Origin: Marinitoga sp. 1197
Lineage (GTDB): Bacteria > Thermotogota > Thermotogae > Petrotogales > Petrotogaceae
Length of the DNA stretch: 51,727 bases
Assembly: GCF_001021165.1 (NCBI RefSeq)
Contig: NZ_AZAY01000014.1
Coordinates: 1 to 51,727, forward strand
Direction: 5' to 3'
Positions 17,372 to 28,100 of this stretch are shown piece by piece; positions within the stretch are counted from its first letter, which is position 1, and the number at the start of each line of letters is the position of its first letter. Both the position numbers and the translations under genes were made by a program. Below the pieces are notes generated by a model. The model was not told the DNA's origin and did not search any database. It saw only the letters and a program-made list of their open reading frames with translations.

Positions 17372-19135
17372 TCATTTTACTTCCTCAATATACTTTGCTT
17401 CTTTTCCAACAAAAACAATTATATACTTTTTCATCGTTTCATTTTTTGTATTTAATTCATACGATTTCTTGTATTTTTCTATTTGTTCTTTTGCCTGTTT
17501 TATTTTCATTTTTAATTTTTCTTCTGTGTATTCTTTTTGTTTTATGTATTTTACTTCTATTATCGCTTCATATGGTACTTCTTCGTATCTTTTGAACATT
17601 GCTATGTCTATATATCCATTTTCTACTGGATATTCCATTTTTACCATTGCATATGGCGTTAATACTAAATAACTATACATTATTGCTTTTATGTATTTTT
17701 CATCTAATCCTATGAATATTCTGTTGTCCATTTTGCTTAGTAGGTTTTCTATTTCTTTGGCAAATGGCACTATTTTTCCATCTTCTAATATTGTTATTAT
17801 TGCATTTTCTATTTCATCTGTGTCTATATATTCTGTTAGCCTTTCTTCTATGTATTCTGTGAAGTATTCTGAGAATATTTTTTTCATTGAGTAATTTGGT
17901 ATTTTTAAATATGTCCTTAATCCTTTTTTTTCAAATGTCATGAATCCAAGATAGAATAATAATGATTTTATATCTTTTATTTCTATCCTTTTTCCTGGGT
18001 TGAACATTGTTGTGAGTTCTGGTAATGTTGTTCTTTCTGTTAATAGTATTTCATTTAGTAATTTCCCTATTATTTTTTTTGGACTTTCTTTTGCTTCTTG
18101 TTTTTCTTTTTCTGTTAGTTCCTTTTTGTTGTCTTTGTCTATTTTTACTCCAAGCAATTCACCAAGACTAAATAAATTCTGTACTTTTTTGTAATCACTC
18201 ATTATGTTATCATCTATTATTTTTTCTGGTGGTTTTTTTTCTGAAAAATATTCTGTTATAAAATAAAATACCATGTCTGGATTATATACTTTTTCTTTTG
18301 CGTTTATGTTGAATATATATCCATTATAATTTTCCTGCATTTCTTTTAATAATTTTTCTGAATATATACCATAATATTCCAATAATTCTTTTACTTCTTC
18401 TTCTTTGAATCCAAGCATCTCGTTGAATTTTATATCTATTGTTTTATTTTTAGTTATATTAAATCCACTGGTTAATGAGTCCAGCATTATTGGACTTACA
18501 CCTGTCATGAATAGTCTTTCTATTATTGTTTCTGTTCCTTTTTTTATTTCTTCATAGAATTTTCTTACAAATCCATGTTTTGTTACGCTATCTTTGAATA
18601 AATCAAGGTTAAAACTCAATAGTTCATTTGCAAAATGATCATATTCGTCTATTAATAAGTATATTGGTTTTCTTATTTCATTCTTTATTCCGTCAAGAAA
18701 TGAGCCAAGAATATCTGCTGGTTCTGTATATTCTTTTTCTATTTTTATTTTTAATTTATAATCATTTTTAAAATTATAAAGAGAACGTATAACTTTATTT
18801 TTAAAACTATTTATTAATTTTTCTTTATTTTCTGTTTGTATCCCAGAAAAATTCATTTTTAATATATAATAACTGTTTTTTAATGGTGTTGGATTTTTTC
18901 CTATGTATAATTTTCCAAATAATTTTTCAAATTTCTCTGCATAATTGATATCATAATACTTTGCAAGTGTATCTAAGAACAATGTTTTTCCAAATTTTCT
19001 TGGCCTTAAAAACACTATATTTTTTTCATTTAATGATTCTAATTTTTCTATATATTCTGTTCTATCTATGTAATAATAATTTTGCATTATTACTCTTTCA
19101 AAATTTTGTTCCCCATATGGTATTTTTTTCTTCAT
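17372..19135 (-). CDS. AAA-ATPase-like / PD-(D/E)XK nuclease-family protein
   Basis: About 587 residues with the two-part layout of the AAA-ATPase-like plus PD-(D/E)XK_9 family. The N-terminal part has YYYIDRTEYIEKL, the P-loop FLRPRKFGKT and Walker B-like LLIDEYDHFANEL. The C-terminal nuclease-like fold has GYIDIAMFKRY followed by EAIIEVKYIK, the D and ExK residues of the core. Families of this kind are often multicopy in a genome and of unknown role; defence and mobile-DNA functions have been guessed. The ATG at 19133-19135 follows AGAGGTG, so an upstream ATG (12 extra residues) is rejected. The fragment at 40-354 is a relative. It is transcribed alone from its own promoter. Confidence 0.82.
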   Translation of the reverse strand: MKKKIPYGEQNFERVIMQNYYYIDRTEYIEKLESLNEKNIVFLRPRKFGKTLFLDTLAKYYDINYAEKFEKLFGKLYIGKNPTPLKNSYYILKMNFSGIQTENKEKLINSFKNKVIRSLYNFKNDYKLKIKIEKEYTEPADILGSFLDGIKNEIRKPIYLLIDEYDHFANELLSFNLDLFKDSVTKHGFVRKFYEEIKKGTETIIERLFMTGVSPIMLDSLTSGFNITKNKTIDIKFNEMLGFKEEEVKELLEYYGIYSEKLLKEMQENYNGYIFNINAKEKVYNPDMVFYFITEYFSEKKPPEKIIDDNIMSDYKKVQNLFSLGELLGVKIDKDNKKELTEKEKQEAKESPKKIIGKLLNEILLTERTTLPELTTMFNPGKRIEIKDIKSLLFYLGFMTFEKKGLRTYLKIPNYSMKKIFSEYFTEYIEERLTEYIDTDEIENAIITILEDGKIVPFAKEIENLLSKMDNRIFIGLDEKYIKAIMYSYLVLTPYAMVKMEYPVENGYIDIAMFKRYEEVPYEAIIEVKYIKQKEYTEEKLKMKIKQAKEQIEKYKKSYELNTKNETMKKYIIVFVGKEAKYIEEVK

Positions 19136-19191
19136 AAACACACCTCTTCTAATAAATAATGACAAAATCAAAAATGCTTTTTTATTTTACC

Positions 19192-19517
19192 TAATTCTTA
19201 TATATCAAGCAGAAAGCCGCTATTTTTTATTTCTTGTTTTATATATTTAAAATTTCAGATAACAATTCATTTTTTCTTTCATTTCGCTTTTATTTTAACA
19301 TTTTTATCATATATTTGTCAATCAGTTTTAGAAAGATATGTGATTTCCCTACGAAAAGAGTGGATAATCAAGATTAATGAATCTGTTTTTACAGTATAAA
19401 ATATTTATATTTTATCATATATTTCCTCACTTATTTTGGAAGAGAACTTAAAATATTGATAATAATAAAATAATTTGTGGTAGTTGCAATTTATTATTGT
19501 ATAAATTGTTATATAAT
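19192..19517. other. Intergenic region with the promoter of the AAA/PD-(D/E)XK gene
   Basis: No gene found. On the minus strand TTGACA (19316-19321) and TAAAAT (19292-19297) are 18 bases apart, a good promoter about 160 bases upstream of the ATPase gene. TTTTATCATATATTT occurs twice (near 19302 and 19415); no function is assigned. Confidence 0.5.
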
Positions 19518-19549
19518 AAAAAAGAGAGGCCATTAGACCTCTCTTTTTT
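19518..19549 (-). terminator. Intrinsic terminator of the protease operon
   Basis: A 12-bp stem with arms AAAAAAGAGAGG and CCTCTCTTTTTT around an 8-base loop, immediately after the protease stop codon on the minus strand. Confidence 0.88.
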
Positions 19550-19553
19550 ATTT

Positions 19554-21506
19554 TTAGAAAATAGTCCATGGTATAGAACCAGCTGGAACGTTTTTTACAA
19601 ATCTTGCATCTTCAATAAATCCTTTTGACTCATTTTCTGGAATTATACCAATAACAGGAACTGGGTTTCCATTTATTGTTGCAATTCCTGAGAAAGTTAT
19701 TTCAGAAGCTGACTTTGTAACATCTCTGTATATTATTAATTTAAATTGTCCACTTAAATTTGATAAATCAGCTGAAAATTCTGTGGCTTCTTCCGAAATA
19801 GAAAATTCTGTAGCTTCTTCTGTGGTATCAACATCTGTTACTAACAAAGTTGATCCTCCAGTTATTGTGGAATCTAATGTAATATCTAATTTAAATGTTG
19901 AATCTAATACTAAATAAATTATGGTACTTTCATCGCTTAATGTAATGTTTTTTGTTAATACAGTTGCTTCTTCTGCTCTATAATTTAGTGAATCAAATTG
20001 CATATAATCAGGTCCACTTAAAACTAAAGTGTAATCTCCAGGATCTACAGAATAGAATGTGCCATATCCATCATCTGTTGTAACATAATAATTTGCTCCT
20101 TCTCCTGATTTTCTTATAAGAGAAATAAATACATTTGATAATGGTGCTCCAGCATTAGACATAACATAAAAATCATAACTTGCTCCACTTTGAGGAGGCA
20201 AAGGCGCACTTACAGCAGAACCCGCATTAATTCTCCCATAACCTGCAGCATGATCCCAACCTGCTATATCTATATCATCTGCAGTATTTTCTATCATTTT
20301 CTTTATTTGATATGGCGTTGCATTTGGATGTAATTGTTTTAACAATGCTGCTAAAGCGGAAACATGTGGTGTTGCCATTGATGTTCCAGCCCAATAATCA
20401 TATGGTTCTGAATAAACACCATAAATTTGAGCTGAATGCCTTGGGATAGTAGATAAGACCTTTTCCCCAGGCGCAGCTACAGAGATAGTATCACTTCTAT
20501 TTGAAAAATCAGTAACTTCATCTCTTGCATTTGAAGCAGCTACTGCTATAACTCCAGGGTATGAAGAAGGATAATGCCAGTGTTGGTCAGTATGATCATT
20601 TCCTGCTGCTGCAACAAATACTGCTTTATGATATAATGCGTAATCAATAGCAAGTTTTAGAGTTTTTGAATATCCACCACCGCCCCAGCTATTTGACAAT
20701 ACTTGAGCGCCATTGACAACAGCCCATATTATACCTCTTGCAACATACGCATCACCAATATAGTCTGGCTGGAATATTGGTATTGACATTATTTTTGCGC
20801 CGTATGCAAGTCCAACTACTCCATTTCCATTTTTTTTAGCAGCAATAGTTCCTGCAACATGTGTTCCATGATCATCTCCATCATCACCAGGGCCACCAAT
20901 TACTGCATCATAATCTTCATCAGGCATTATTAAATTTCCACTAACTGGATCAAATCCTGCTACAAATTGACCGGCTAAATCTGGATGTTGCGCATCAATT
21001 GGTGTATCAATAACTGCAACAATTACATTTGTTCCTGTAGCCACTTTCCATGCATCAATAGCGTTAATTTTATTCATTCCCCACAAGCTATCTTCTGAAA
21101 CTCCATCTAAGCTTTTGGTTATAGTATCATCGACAATAACAGGTTTAGGGTCTATTAAATCTCTTTTAAAACTTGGCTCAACATATTTAATTCCATCAAG
21201 TTTTAATGATTTTAATCTAGCATAAGCATCTTTTACTGTTCCGTTAAATTTTATTCCAACAACCTTAATTTCTGGAATTTCAATATAAACTTCACCATTT
21301 AAAGCTTTTTTTATTTCTTCAATTGAATCTTTATTTTCGTATCCTACAAGTATTCTCCCTTCAAATACTTCTGCATTATTGAATTCGCTAAACACAACAT
21401 TGTTATCTTTATCATTTTCATTCGGATTCAACAAAGTGGTCTGACAACTAGCAAAAATGAACAATATTGATAAAAGACCTATTAAAATATATTTTAAATT
21501 TTTCAT
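19554..21506 (-). CDS. Lipoprotein subtilisin-like serine protease (peptidase S8)
   Basis: About 650 residues, exported and lipid-anchored (hydrophobic N-terminus ending LFIFASC, a lipobox). A fervidolysin-like propeptide follows (VFEGRILVGYENKDSIEEIKKAL to YVEPSFKRD). The S8 catalytic triad is visible as Asp in VAVIDTPIDAQHPD, His in DDHGTHVAGTIA and Ser in GTSMATPHVSALAALL; the oxyanion Asn is in AAAGNDHTDQH. The C-terminal 200 residues hold a carboxypeptidase-regulatory-like beta domain (VMSNAGAPLSNVFISLIRKSG). AGGAGG spacing favours ATG at 21504-21506 over the upstream GTG. It is second in an operon with a large lipoprotein (15-base gap), suggesting joint surface or peptide-use function. 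Confidence 0.92.
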   Translation of the reverse strand: MKNLKYILIGLLSILFIFASCQTTLLNPNENDKDNNVVFSEFNNAEVFEGRILVGYENKDSIEEIKKALNGEVYIEIPEIKVVGIKFNGTVKDAYARLKSLKLDGIKYVEPSFKRDLIDPKPVIVDDTITKSLDGVSEDSLWGMNKINAIDAWKVATGTNVIVAVIDTPIDAQHPDLAGQFVAGFDPVSGNLIMPDEDYDAVIGGPGDDGDDHGTHVAGTIAAKKNGNGVVGLAYGAKIMSIPIFQPDYIGDAYVARGIIWAVVNGAQVLSNSWGGGGYSKTLKLAIDYALYHKAVFVAAAGNDHTDQHWHYPSSYPGVIAVAASNARDEVTDFSNRSDTISVAAPGEKVLSTIPRHSAQIYGVYSEPYDYWAGTSMATPHVSALAALLKQLHPNATPYQIKKMIENTADDIDIAGWDHAAGYGRINAGSAVSAPLPPQSGASYDFYVMSNAGAPLSNVFISLIRKSGEGANYYVTTDDGYGTFYSVDPGDYTLVLSGPDYMQFDSLNYRAEEATVLTKNITLSDESTIIYLVLDSTFKLDITLDSTITGGSTLLVTDVDTTEEATEFSISEEATEFSADLSNLSGQFKLIIYRDVTKSASEITFSGIATINGNPVPVIGIIPENESKGFIEDARFVKNVPAGSIPWTIF

Positions 21507-21521
21507 ATTCACCCCTCCTTA

Positions 21522-24500
21522 TTATTGTTTTGACCAGTCATCGTCGCTTCTTAGACTGATTTCCCAATATGTTTTATAATATTTCAAAATACCTTTCACA
21601 TCAAGTCTATCTCCAATAGTGGCATCTGAAGTTAATATATTAGATCCACCTTTAAATATGTATATTGAAGCTGTACTGTCCGTTGTGTCATATTCAAGAC
21701 TTAACCCATATTTATCAATACTTGTTATTGTTCCTGATGAGCTAACTAAAGCACTTGCATAAGGATTTAATCCTATATCATTTTCCTCTAATATAGAAGG
21801 ATCTAAAGGTATAGCATTTAATTCATTTCCAGATAGCTGATCTAATATCATAACATTTTTCACAGCAAATGTTTTTCCAGAAGTATCAGAATACATATCG
21901 CCTTTTACAATAAGAATATCACCGATATTTACATTATAAACATTAGAATCAAATTTCAATTTTAATGCCTTATTTGTTATAGGATCTTCTAAATATACAT
22001 AATTTTTATATACATCTACTACAGAACCAACAACATTAGCTCCAAATAAATATGTTGAAAGATATTTATCTTGAGATTCCTCTATGGAATATGTATCATA
22101 GATATCTGTTCCAGTAGTAAATGTGTTAAATGCATCAGCATCCACTCTACCAAATGGATCTACACCATATCCCTGATCTATAGAAATTGATATTGCACTT
22201 GATACATCATTTTGAGTATAAGCATATGCAAGATCTATTGCCCATGAATATGTTTTATTAGGAGCAAGTGGCTCATTATACATATATAATCCGTTAGCAT
22301 TTAGTAAGAACCATTGTTGAGATGCATAATTTACTGCTAAAGGATAAGGGCCCATAACATCATACATTTGTTGATATACCTTACCATCTTCACCTATATA
22401 TCCAGGCAATAGATGTTGTTCAGACTGAACTAAATCATAAATCCATAATGTATACTCAAAAATAGCATTATCCAATGAATTATCATAAACTTTCGGTCTG
22501 AATTCAAAAATAGGTTCTCTTGCAACGTTTGTTGATAACATAGATGGTGAGGTTAACTCTACATCAAACATACCAAGTGGAATTACAGAACCTAAATAAT
22601 GTAATTTTGTTTCACCATCATCATAAACAGCCGTAACACCATAATGAACTTCTTTACCAGGTTCCAACTTAGGACTGTAGTCTCTGAAGATAAAGTTATT
22701 TTTTGAATATTGTGACACATATCCAGCCTTTTCCCAATTTAAGCCATCAAATGATCTGTATATATTATATCCATTTGGATATTGATACAATACCCCATTA
22801 GGATCAAACGCATTAACAGGAATCCACCATACTTCAACCCACAAATTGGAATTTAGTTGTGCTGCTTCAATATTATAATCTAACTTTTTATTAAATTTTG
22901 ATTTAAACAATTTAATCTTATTTTCAACATTTCTTTTAATTAAATTATTTATTTTTACATTAGCTTTTTCAATATTGCTTCCTTGACTATAAAATCCTAT
23001 TTCCATTCTTCTTGTGTAAGAATCCAAATTAGTTCCCATGTCATAAGATGCCCAATCTGCAGGTGTATATTTCGGAAGAACTATGTCATTATTATTTAAA
23101 ATATTTAAATACTTTACAATTTCAATTTGATTATCATTGTAATCATAAACTGTTATATGTAAATCCGTTAACCCCTTGTAGTCAAAGGTATTAAAGACAA
23201 ACGCCACTTCTGAAGCTCCTGATGTATAACCCCTATCTCCAGTCATAAAACCAGATCCCGGTGTTTTCCCTAAAGCTGCATAAATAATATTTATATGATC
23301 GTTTGACACAGGAGTTGCAGTAACTTCAACAAAAATAGGGTAATTAATTACAACATTATCAATATCTAAAGCTTCTGGTTTGTTTTCAGGCGTTGCTCCA
23401 TTTGAAGCCCAAAGATAGTAATCATTGTACTTATAAACACGAAAATCTACTTCTGGTAATTCTTGCGTATCTGGGTCTGGATTTAATTCTGCTTTTCTTA
23501 ATGTAATATAAACATCTTTTACTTCTCCTGCTTTAAGCATTAACCCATCAACCTTTGTTAAAGCATGATTTAACTTGGTAGCTTCTATAGTTAAAATGGT
23601 TTTATCTGTTATATTTGATATAGTAAATGTTGCAACACCACTATCATCTGTTGTATTTGTTATACCATTTAATGTAATATTAGCACCAGACACGGCAGGT
23701 CCTGATTTTGCATCAGTTACATAAACTACAACTGTGGCATTACCTGTTATTTCAGATGTTGGTGCAGTATATATAAATTCTTTTTCTGATATTCCGCCAA
23801 ATGGATCTTTTGCTACAACAATATAATTTCCATCTTTATTCTCTGTATTAAAGAAATTTGCATATTTTTCGCCTATTAAAGTTGAAGCTTCCTGAGTTCC
23901 TGAATATATTTCATATTTTAATTCATCATTATCATTATCAATAGCATCCCATGAAAACTTAACAACAGAATCATTTACAATTTCAGATGCAACTTCTGTT
24001 TCAAATACTGGTGCTGTATTTGATTTAAGTGTAAATGACCACACAGGACTTTTCGTTTCAAATCCTTTTTCATCCCTTGCTACCACGTACCAAGAAATAT
24101 TTTCTTCTGGCAAAAAACCTCCAAATTGAATTTCGGTACTTTCTGTTGTAGTTATAAAAGAATCATCTATATATACATCAAATTCCAAAGTATCGTTATC
24201 AACGTCTGTTGCCAACCAAGATAATTTAACAATAGCGTTAGTATCGAATGTAGAATTTTCCCAAGCTACATTAATAGCATTATTTTCTGGAGAAGAATTT
24301 CCAATTTCTGGGAAATGATTTTCACCATCATATAATGAATTTGCTACTTGAAAAAGAAATTCAGGGCTTTCTACTTCTATATTATTCAATTCAACAGCAA
24401 CAATTTTCATAGAATAAGTACCTATAGTTGCTAAATCTGTTATTTCATATGTTTTATTTGTGGTAGTTCCTACAAGTGTGAACTCTGTTTTTCCCGGAGA

Positions 24501-24998
24501 TTTTAACATTATTTTATATTCATATTCCCTTCCGTCAATATAAGATAAAATATCCCAGGAAACATTTTTTGAAGTATTTTTTAATACAGATGTGTTATTT
24601 TGAGAAAGGATTTTTACCTCTTTAACACTTGGTACAACCTTAAAAGTTAAATCCTTTGTTTTAACTGTCTGATCCCCAGCTGTTACTTCAACGTAATACG
24701 TATAATCACCTAAATTTACAAACTTATTTTCAGGTATAGTAACTTCTGTTAAATTAGAACCACTTTTTTCAAAAACTATAGAATTGCCGAGCTTTACAAC
24801 AACTTTTGCTGTAAAAGAATCGCCCCCTGCAACAGACCATTTAATATCAACTGGTGATTTTACAGGCACAACACCATTAATACCGGTTACAGCTTTTGTA
24901 ATAGAAATAGTCAAAGGTGTTTGTTGCCTAATACATGATGCAAAAAGCAACAAAAATAATAAGCCAAAAATTAGTAAATATGAAACTTTTTTCTTCAT
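21522..24998 (-). CDS. Large multidomain lipoprotein with Ig/Fn3-like domains
   Basis: A 1158-residue lipoprotein (signal MKKKVSYLLIFGLLFLLLFASC). It begins with repeated beta-sandwich modules of about 90-100 residues, two of which carry the Fn3-like pattern SWLATDVDNDTLEFDVYIDD and SWDAIDNDNDELKYEIYSG. A carboxypeptidase-regulatory-like domain follows (VTDAKSGPAVSGANITLNGIT), then a central region with W-rich segments. The C-terminus has two OB-fold-like repeats (VVGSVVDVYKNYVYLEDP, GTITSIDKYGLSLEYDT). No catalytic motif was found, so binding or scaffolding at the cell surface is inferred. It is first in the operon with the subtilase. Confidence 0.75.
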   Translation of the reverse strand: MKKKVSYLLIFGLLFLLLFASCIRQQTPLTISITKAVTGINGVVPVKSPVDIKWSVAGGDSFTAKVVVKLGNSIVFEKSGSNLTEVTIPENKFVNLGDYTYYVEVTAGDQTVKTKDLTFKVVPSVKEVKILSQNNTSVLKNTSKNVSWDILSYIDGREYEYKIMLKSPGKTEFTLVGTTTNKTYEITDLATIGTYSMKIVAVELNNIEVESPEFLFQVANSLYDGENHFPEIGNSSPENNAINVAWENSTFDTNAIVKLSWLATDVDNDTLEFDVYIDDSFITTTESTEIQFGGFLPEENISWYVVARDEKGFETKSPVWSFTLKSNTAPVFETEVASEIVNDSVVKFSWDAIDNDNDELKYEIYSGTQEASTLIGEKYANFFNTENKDGNYIVVAKDPFGGISEKEFIYTAPTSEITGNATVVVYVTDAKSGPAVSGANITLNGITNTTDDSGVATFTISNITDKTILTIEATKLNHALTKVDGLMLKAGEVKDVYITLRKAELNPDPDTQELPEVDFRVYKYNDYYLWASNGATPENKPEALDIDNVVINYPIFVEVTATPVSNDHINIIYAALGKTPGSGFMTGDRGYTSGASEVAFVFNTFDYKGLTDLHITVYDYNDNQIEIVKYLNILNNNDIVLPKYTPADWASYDMGTNLDSYTRRMEIGFYSQGSNIEKANVKINNLIKRNVENKIKLFKSKFNKKLDYNIEAAQLNSNLWVEVWWIPVNAFDPNGVLYQYPNGYNIYRSFDGLNWEKAGYVSQYSKNNFIFRDYSPKLEPGKEVHYGVTAVYDDGETKLHYLGSVIPLGMFDVELTSPSMLSTNVAREPIFEFRPKVYDNSLDNAIFEYTLWIYDLVQSEQHLLPGYIGEDGKVYQQMYDVMGPYPLAVNYASQQWFLLNANGLYMYNEPLAPNKTYSWAIDLAYAYTQNDVSSAISISIDQGYGVDPFGRVDADAFNTFTTGTDIYDTYSIEESQDKYLSTYLFGANVVGSVVDVYKNYVYLEDPITNKALKLKFDSNVYNVNIGDILIVKGDMYSDTSGKTFAVKNVMILDQLSGNELNAIPLDPSILEENDIGLNPYASALVSSSGTITSIDKYGLSLEYDTTDSTASIYIFKGGSNILTSDATIGDRLDVKGILKYYKTYWEISLRSDDDWSKQ

Positions 24999-25028
24999 CC
25001 AACTACCCCCTTTTATGAAATTTGATTT

Positions 25029-25047
25029 GTTTAACTAACAGTTAAAC
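25029..25047. promoter_or_regulatory. Perfect palindrome downstream of the lipoprotein-protease promoter, candidate operator
   Basis: Eight-base arms GTTTAACT and AGTTAAAC around a 3-base centre. It lies between the promoter at 25056-25084 and the start of the lipoprotein gene, where a repressor would block transcription. The binding protein is unknown. Confidence 0.45.
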
Positions 25048-25055
25048 TTTTTATT

Positions 25056-25084
25056 ATTATAATATTTAACATTGTATTATACAA
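25056..25084 (-). promoter_or_regulatory. Promoter of the lipoprotein-protease operon
   Basis: On the minus strand TTGTAT (25079-25084) and TATAAT (25056-25061) with a 17-base spacer. Confidence 0.5.
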
Positions 25085-25162
25085 TAATTTTTTTTGATTT
25101 TCAAGTTATCTAAAGGTAAAATTAAATAATTAGGAAACCTAATATTAATTAAATCAAATAAA

Positions 25163-25189
25163 AATGAAGCAACATTCCGTTGCTTCATT
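25163..25189 (-). terminator. Intrinsic terminator of the SNF2 helicase gene
   Basis: Arms AATGAAGCAA and TTGCTTCATT around a 7-base loop, followed on the minus strand by a T-rich run. The stop codon lies in the stem. Confidence 0.8.
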
Positions 25190-28100
25190 CGAATAATTTT
25201 AACATATCTTCTTTTGATAAATTTTTGATTATAGAATTTTCCGAAGTAATGGCCATGTTATAAAGTTCTGATTTTGCGTTTTTTAATTTTAATATTTTTT
25301 CTTCTATAGAATTTTTTGTTATAAATTTATATACAAAAACAGCTTTTGTTTGACCAATTCTATAAACTCTATCAGTTGCTTGATTTTCAACAGCTGGATT
25401 CCACCATGGATCATAATGTATTACATAATCAGCACCTGTAATATTTAACCCAGTTCCACCAGCTTTTAAACTAACCAATAATAGTTTAATCTCATTATTT
25501 CTATTAAAATCTTCAATAATCTCTACTCTTTTTTTTGTTTGGCCAGTTATTTTACTATATTTTATATTCTCTTCATTTAACCATTCTTCCATAATATTAA
25601 TCATTTTAACAAATTGCGAAAACACAACTATTTTATGATTTTCACTTAATACTTCTAATACAAATTTTTTAAATTCATTAAATTTAGATGATTCTATATT
25701 TAAACCAAGTAGTCTCGGATGGTTTACAATTTGTCTTAATCTTAACAATCCTTCTAATATACTAAAGTTTAAATTTCCCTGTGACATTGCTATTTTTTGT
25801 CTGTATTCCTGTAGAACTTGATGATATATTTTCAGTTGATGCTGTGTCATTTCATTGAATATATATTCTTCTGTTTTTGGTGGTAATTCTTTTAAAACAT
25901 TTTCTTTTTTTCTTCGTAGAATAAAAGGTTTTATCTTGCTTTTTAACAGTTCAATGCTTTCTTTATTTGAATAATTATATTTTCTTAAAAAATCTTTTCT
26001 TTTTCCAAAAAAGCCTGGCATTAAAAAATCAAAGATATTGTATAAATCATTTAGTGAATTTTCTAAAGGTGTTCCTGTTAAAGCTAACTTATGTTCGGCT
26101 TTTAATTTTCTAATTGTCTTATATAATTTGGTTTCATTATTTTTTATGTATTGTGCCTCATCTAAAATGATATAAAATAATTTTATTTTTTTAAATTCTT
26201 CAAATGAATTTCTTATGGTTCCATATGTTGTTAATATAACATCTGTATTCTCTGGTATGTTTTTTTGGTTATTATGATAAATATAATAATTAAGATTAGA
26301 AGAAAACTTTTCTATTTCATTTGCCCAGTTGTATACAACAGAACGCGGAGTTATTATTAAAAACTTTCTATTTTTTTTCTTTAAAGATAAAATTAAAGCT
26401 ATAGTTTGTACAGTTTTTCCAAGCCCCATATCGTCTGCCAAAATTCCGTTAAATTTTAATTCTTGAAGATATCTTAAAAAATAATATCCTTGAATTTGGT
26501 AATCTCTCATAGGAATTTTTAATTCGGGAATGTCGTATTCTTTTATTCTTTCAAACTTTTTAATGTTTTCTATAAATGCTTTTGTATTTTTATCTAGTGT
26601 TTCTATTTTAAAATCTTTTTCATTGAGTAAAGAATATATATTATAACTTTCCATCTCAATTTTATTTTCTTTAAACTTTAAATCATTTAATTTTTCTAGT
26701 ATTTTATCGGGGATTTTTATAAATGTTTCATCTTTCAAAACAATAAAATTATTTTTCCTATTTTTTACAGCGTTTAAATCTATTTTTTTCTTATCTTTTA
26801 ACTCGATTTCTCCTTCGACATTAAACCAATTGTTTCTTAGATTTAATTTTATATGAATATTTTCTATTTCCTGCTTTTTTATATTTTTATTCATTTTGAT
26901 GATTATATTTTTATCTAATAACTTTATTTTGTTTTCTATAAAATCAAAAAATTGGTCAATTTCCAATATTGCATGACCTTTCCCATCCAATTCAATTCCA
27001 GAATTTTTTAAAGATTCTAATAATTTTTTTTCTTCTTCAATATTTTTATTATTATAATCTTCATTTAATTCAATTTCTTCGCTGTACAAAAATTTCCCTT
27101 TTATATGAAATTCTGTTTTTACAAAATTTATATATATATTTAATTTTGGAATAAACAGATTTTTGTTAATATTTAGATTTTCATCTATTTCAATTTCAAA
27201 GCCATATTTTTCATATTTAACTAAGTAATCTTTTATAAACTTTTCAAGACTCTCTTTGTTTTTGACTAAAACATAGGTTTGAATATCTCCACTAGATGGG
27301 AATTTTATTGATGTTTTTGATTTTATTAATGAAAAATTATTTTTTTCATAATAAACAGAATCTGTTACAGAATACATGATATTCTCTGGAGTTATTTTTG
27401 GAAGTAATTTTATAGATATATTATTTTCATTTCCTGTTTTGCTAATATAAAGTTTGAATTTTAAATCATCATTCCAATGTATATTTTTTTTATTTTTGAA
27501 TAGAATTTTTTTATTATTTATTTTCTTTAAATCTTCAAAATTATTTAGAACTAATTTGAATTTTCTATCTTTTAATGTAATTCCAGAACTATGTAATGGT
27601 ATAGGAGTTATTAATTTTTTTATTTCAATTTCATCTTCTGGTATTTTTGTCTTTAAAAACTTTTCAACATCATCAAAAGTGTTAATATCCTTTCTTAAAA
27701 CTATTCTATTTTTATTTTTTTGGGCTAATTTTATAATTGCACCATTTGAATTAGGATAGATTAAATAATAAGTATCTCCGTAATCGTAAAAATTAAAAAA
27801 AACATCAGGGTTTAAAGCCGTTTTATATTCGTCTTTAAAAATACCATTACTTTTTAAACGATTTTCTATTTCTAATATTAGCATAAAAATATGTTCACAT
27901 ATATCTTGATTATCATTTTTGTGTTGACATGAACATTCATAATTAATTCTTAATGTTTCAGTATTAATAGTAACAATTGGTTTATAAAATGCTTGTCTAT
28001 AATAATATGAGTTTTGTAATACAATCATAGAATAAGTAATTAAATTATTTTTTTCATAAGAATAGAAATAATCTATAAATACATTATCATAATTTTCATC

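Noticed and set aside
19302..19432. TTTTATCATATATTT repeated twice near the AAA/PD-(D/E)XK gene
   Set aside because: Low-complexity AT sequence with no symmetry; two occurrences are not strong evidence of a site.
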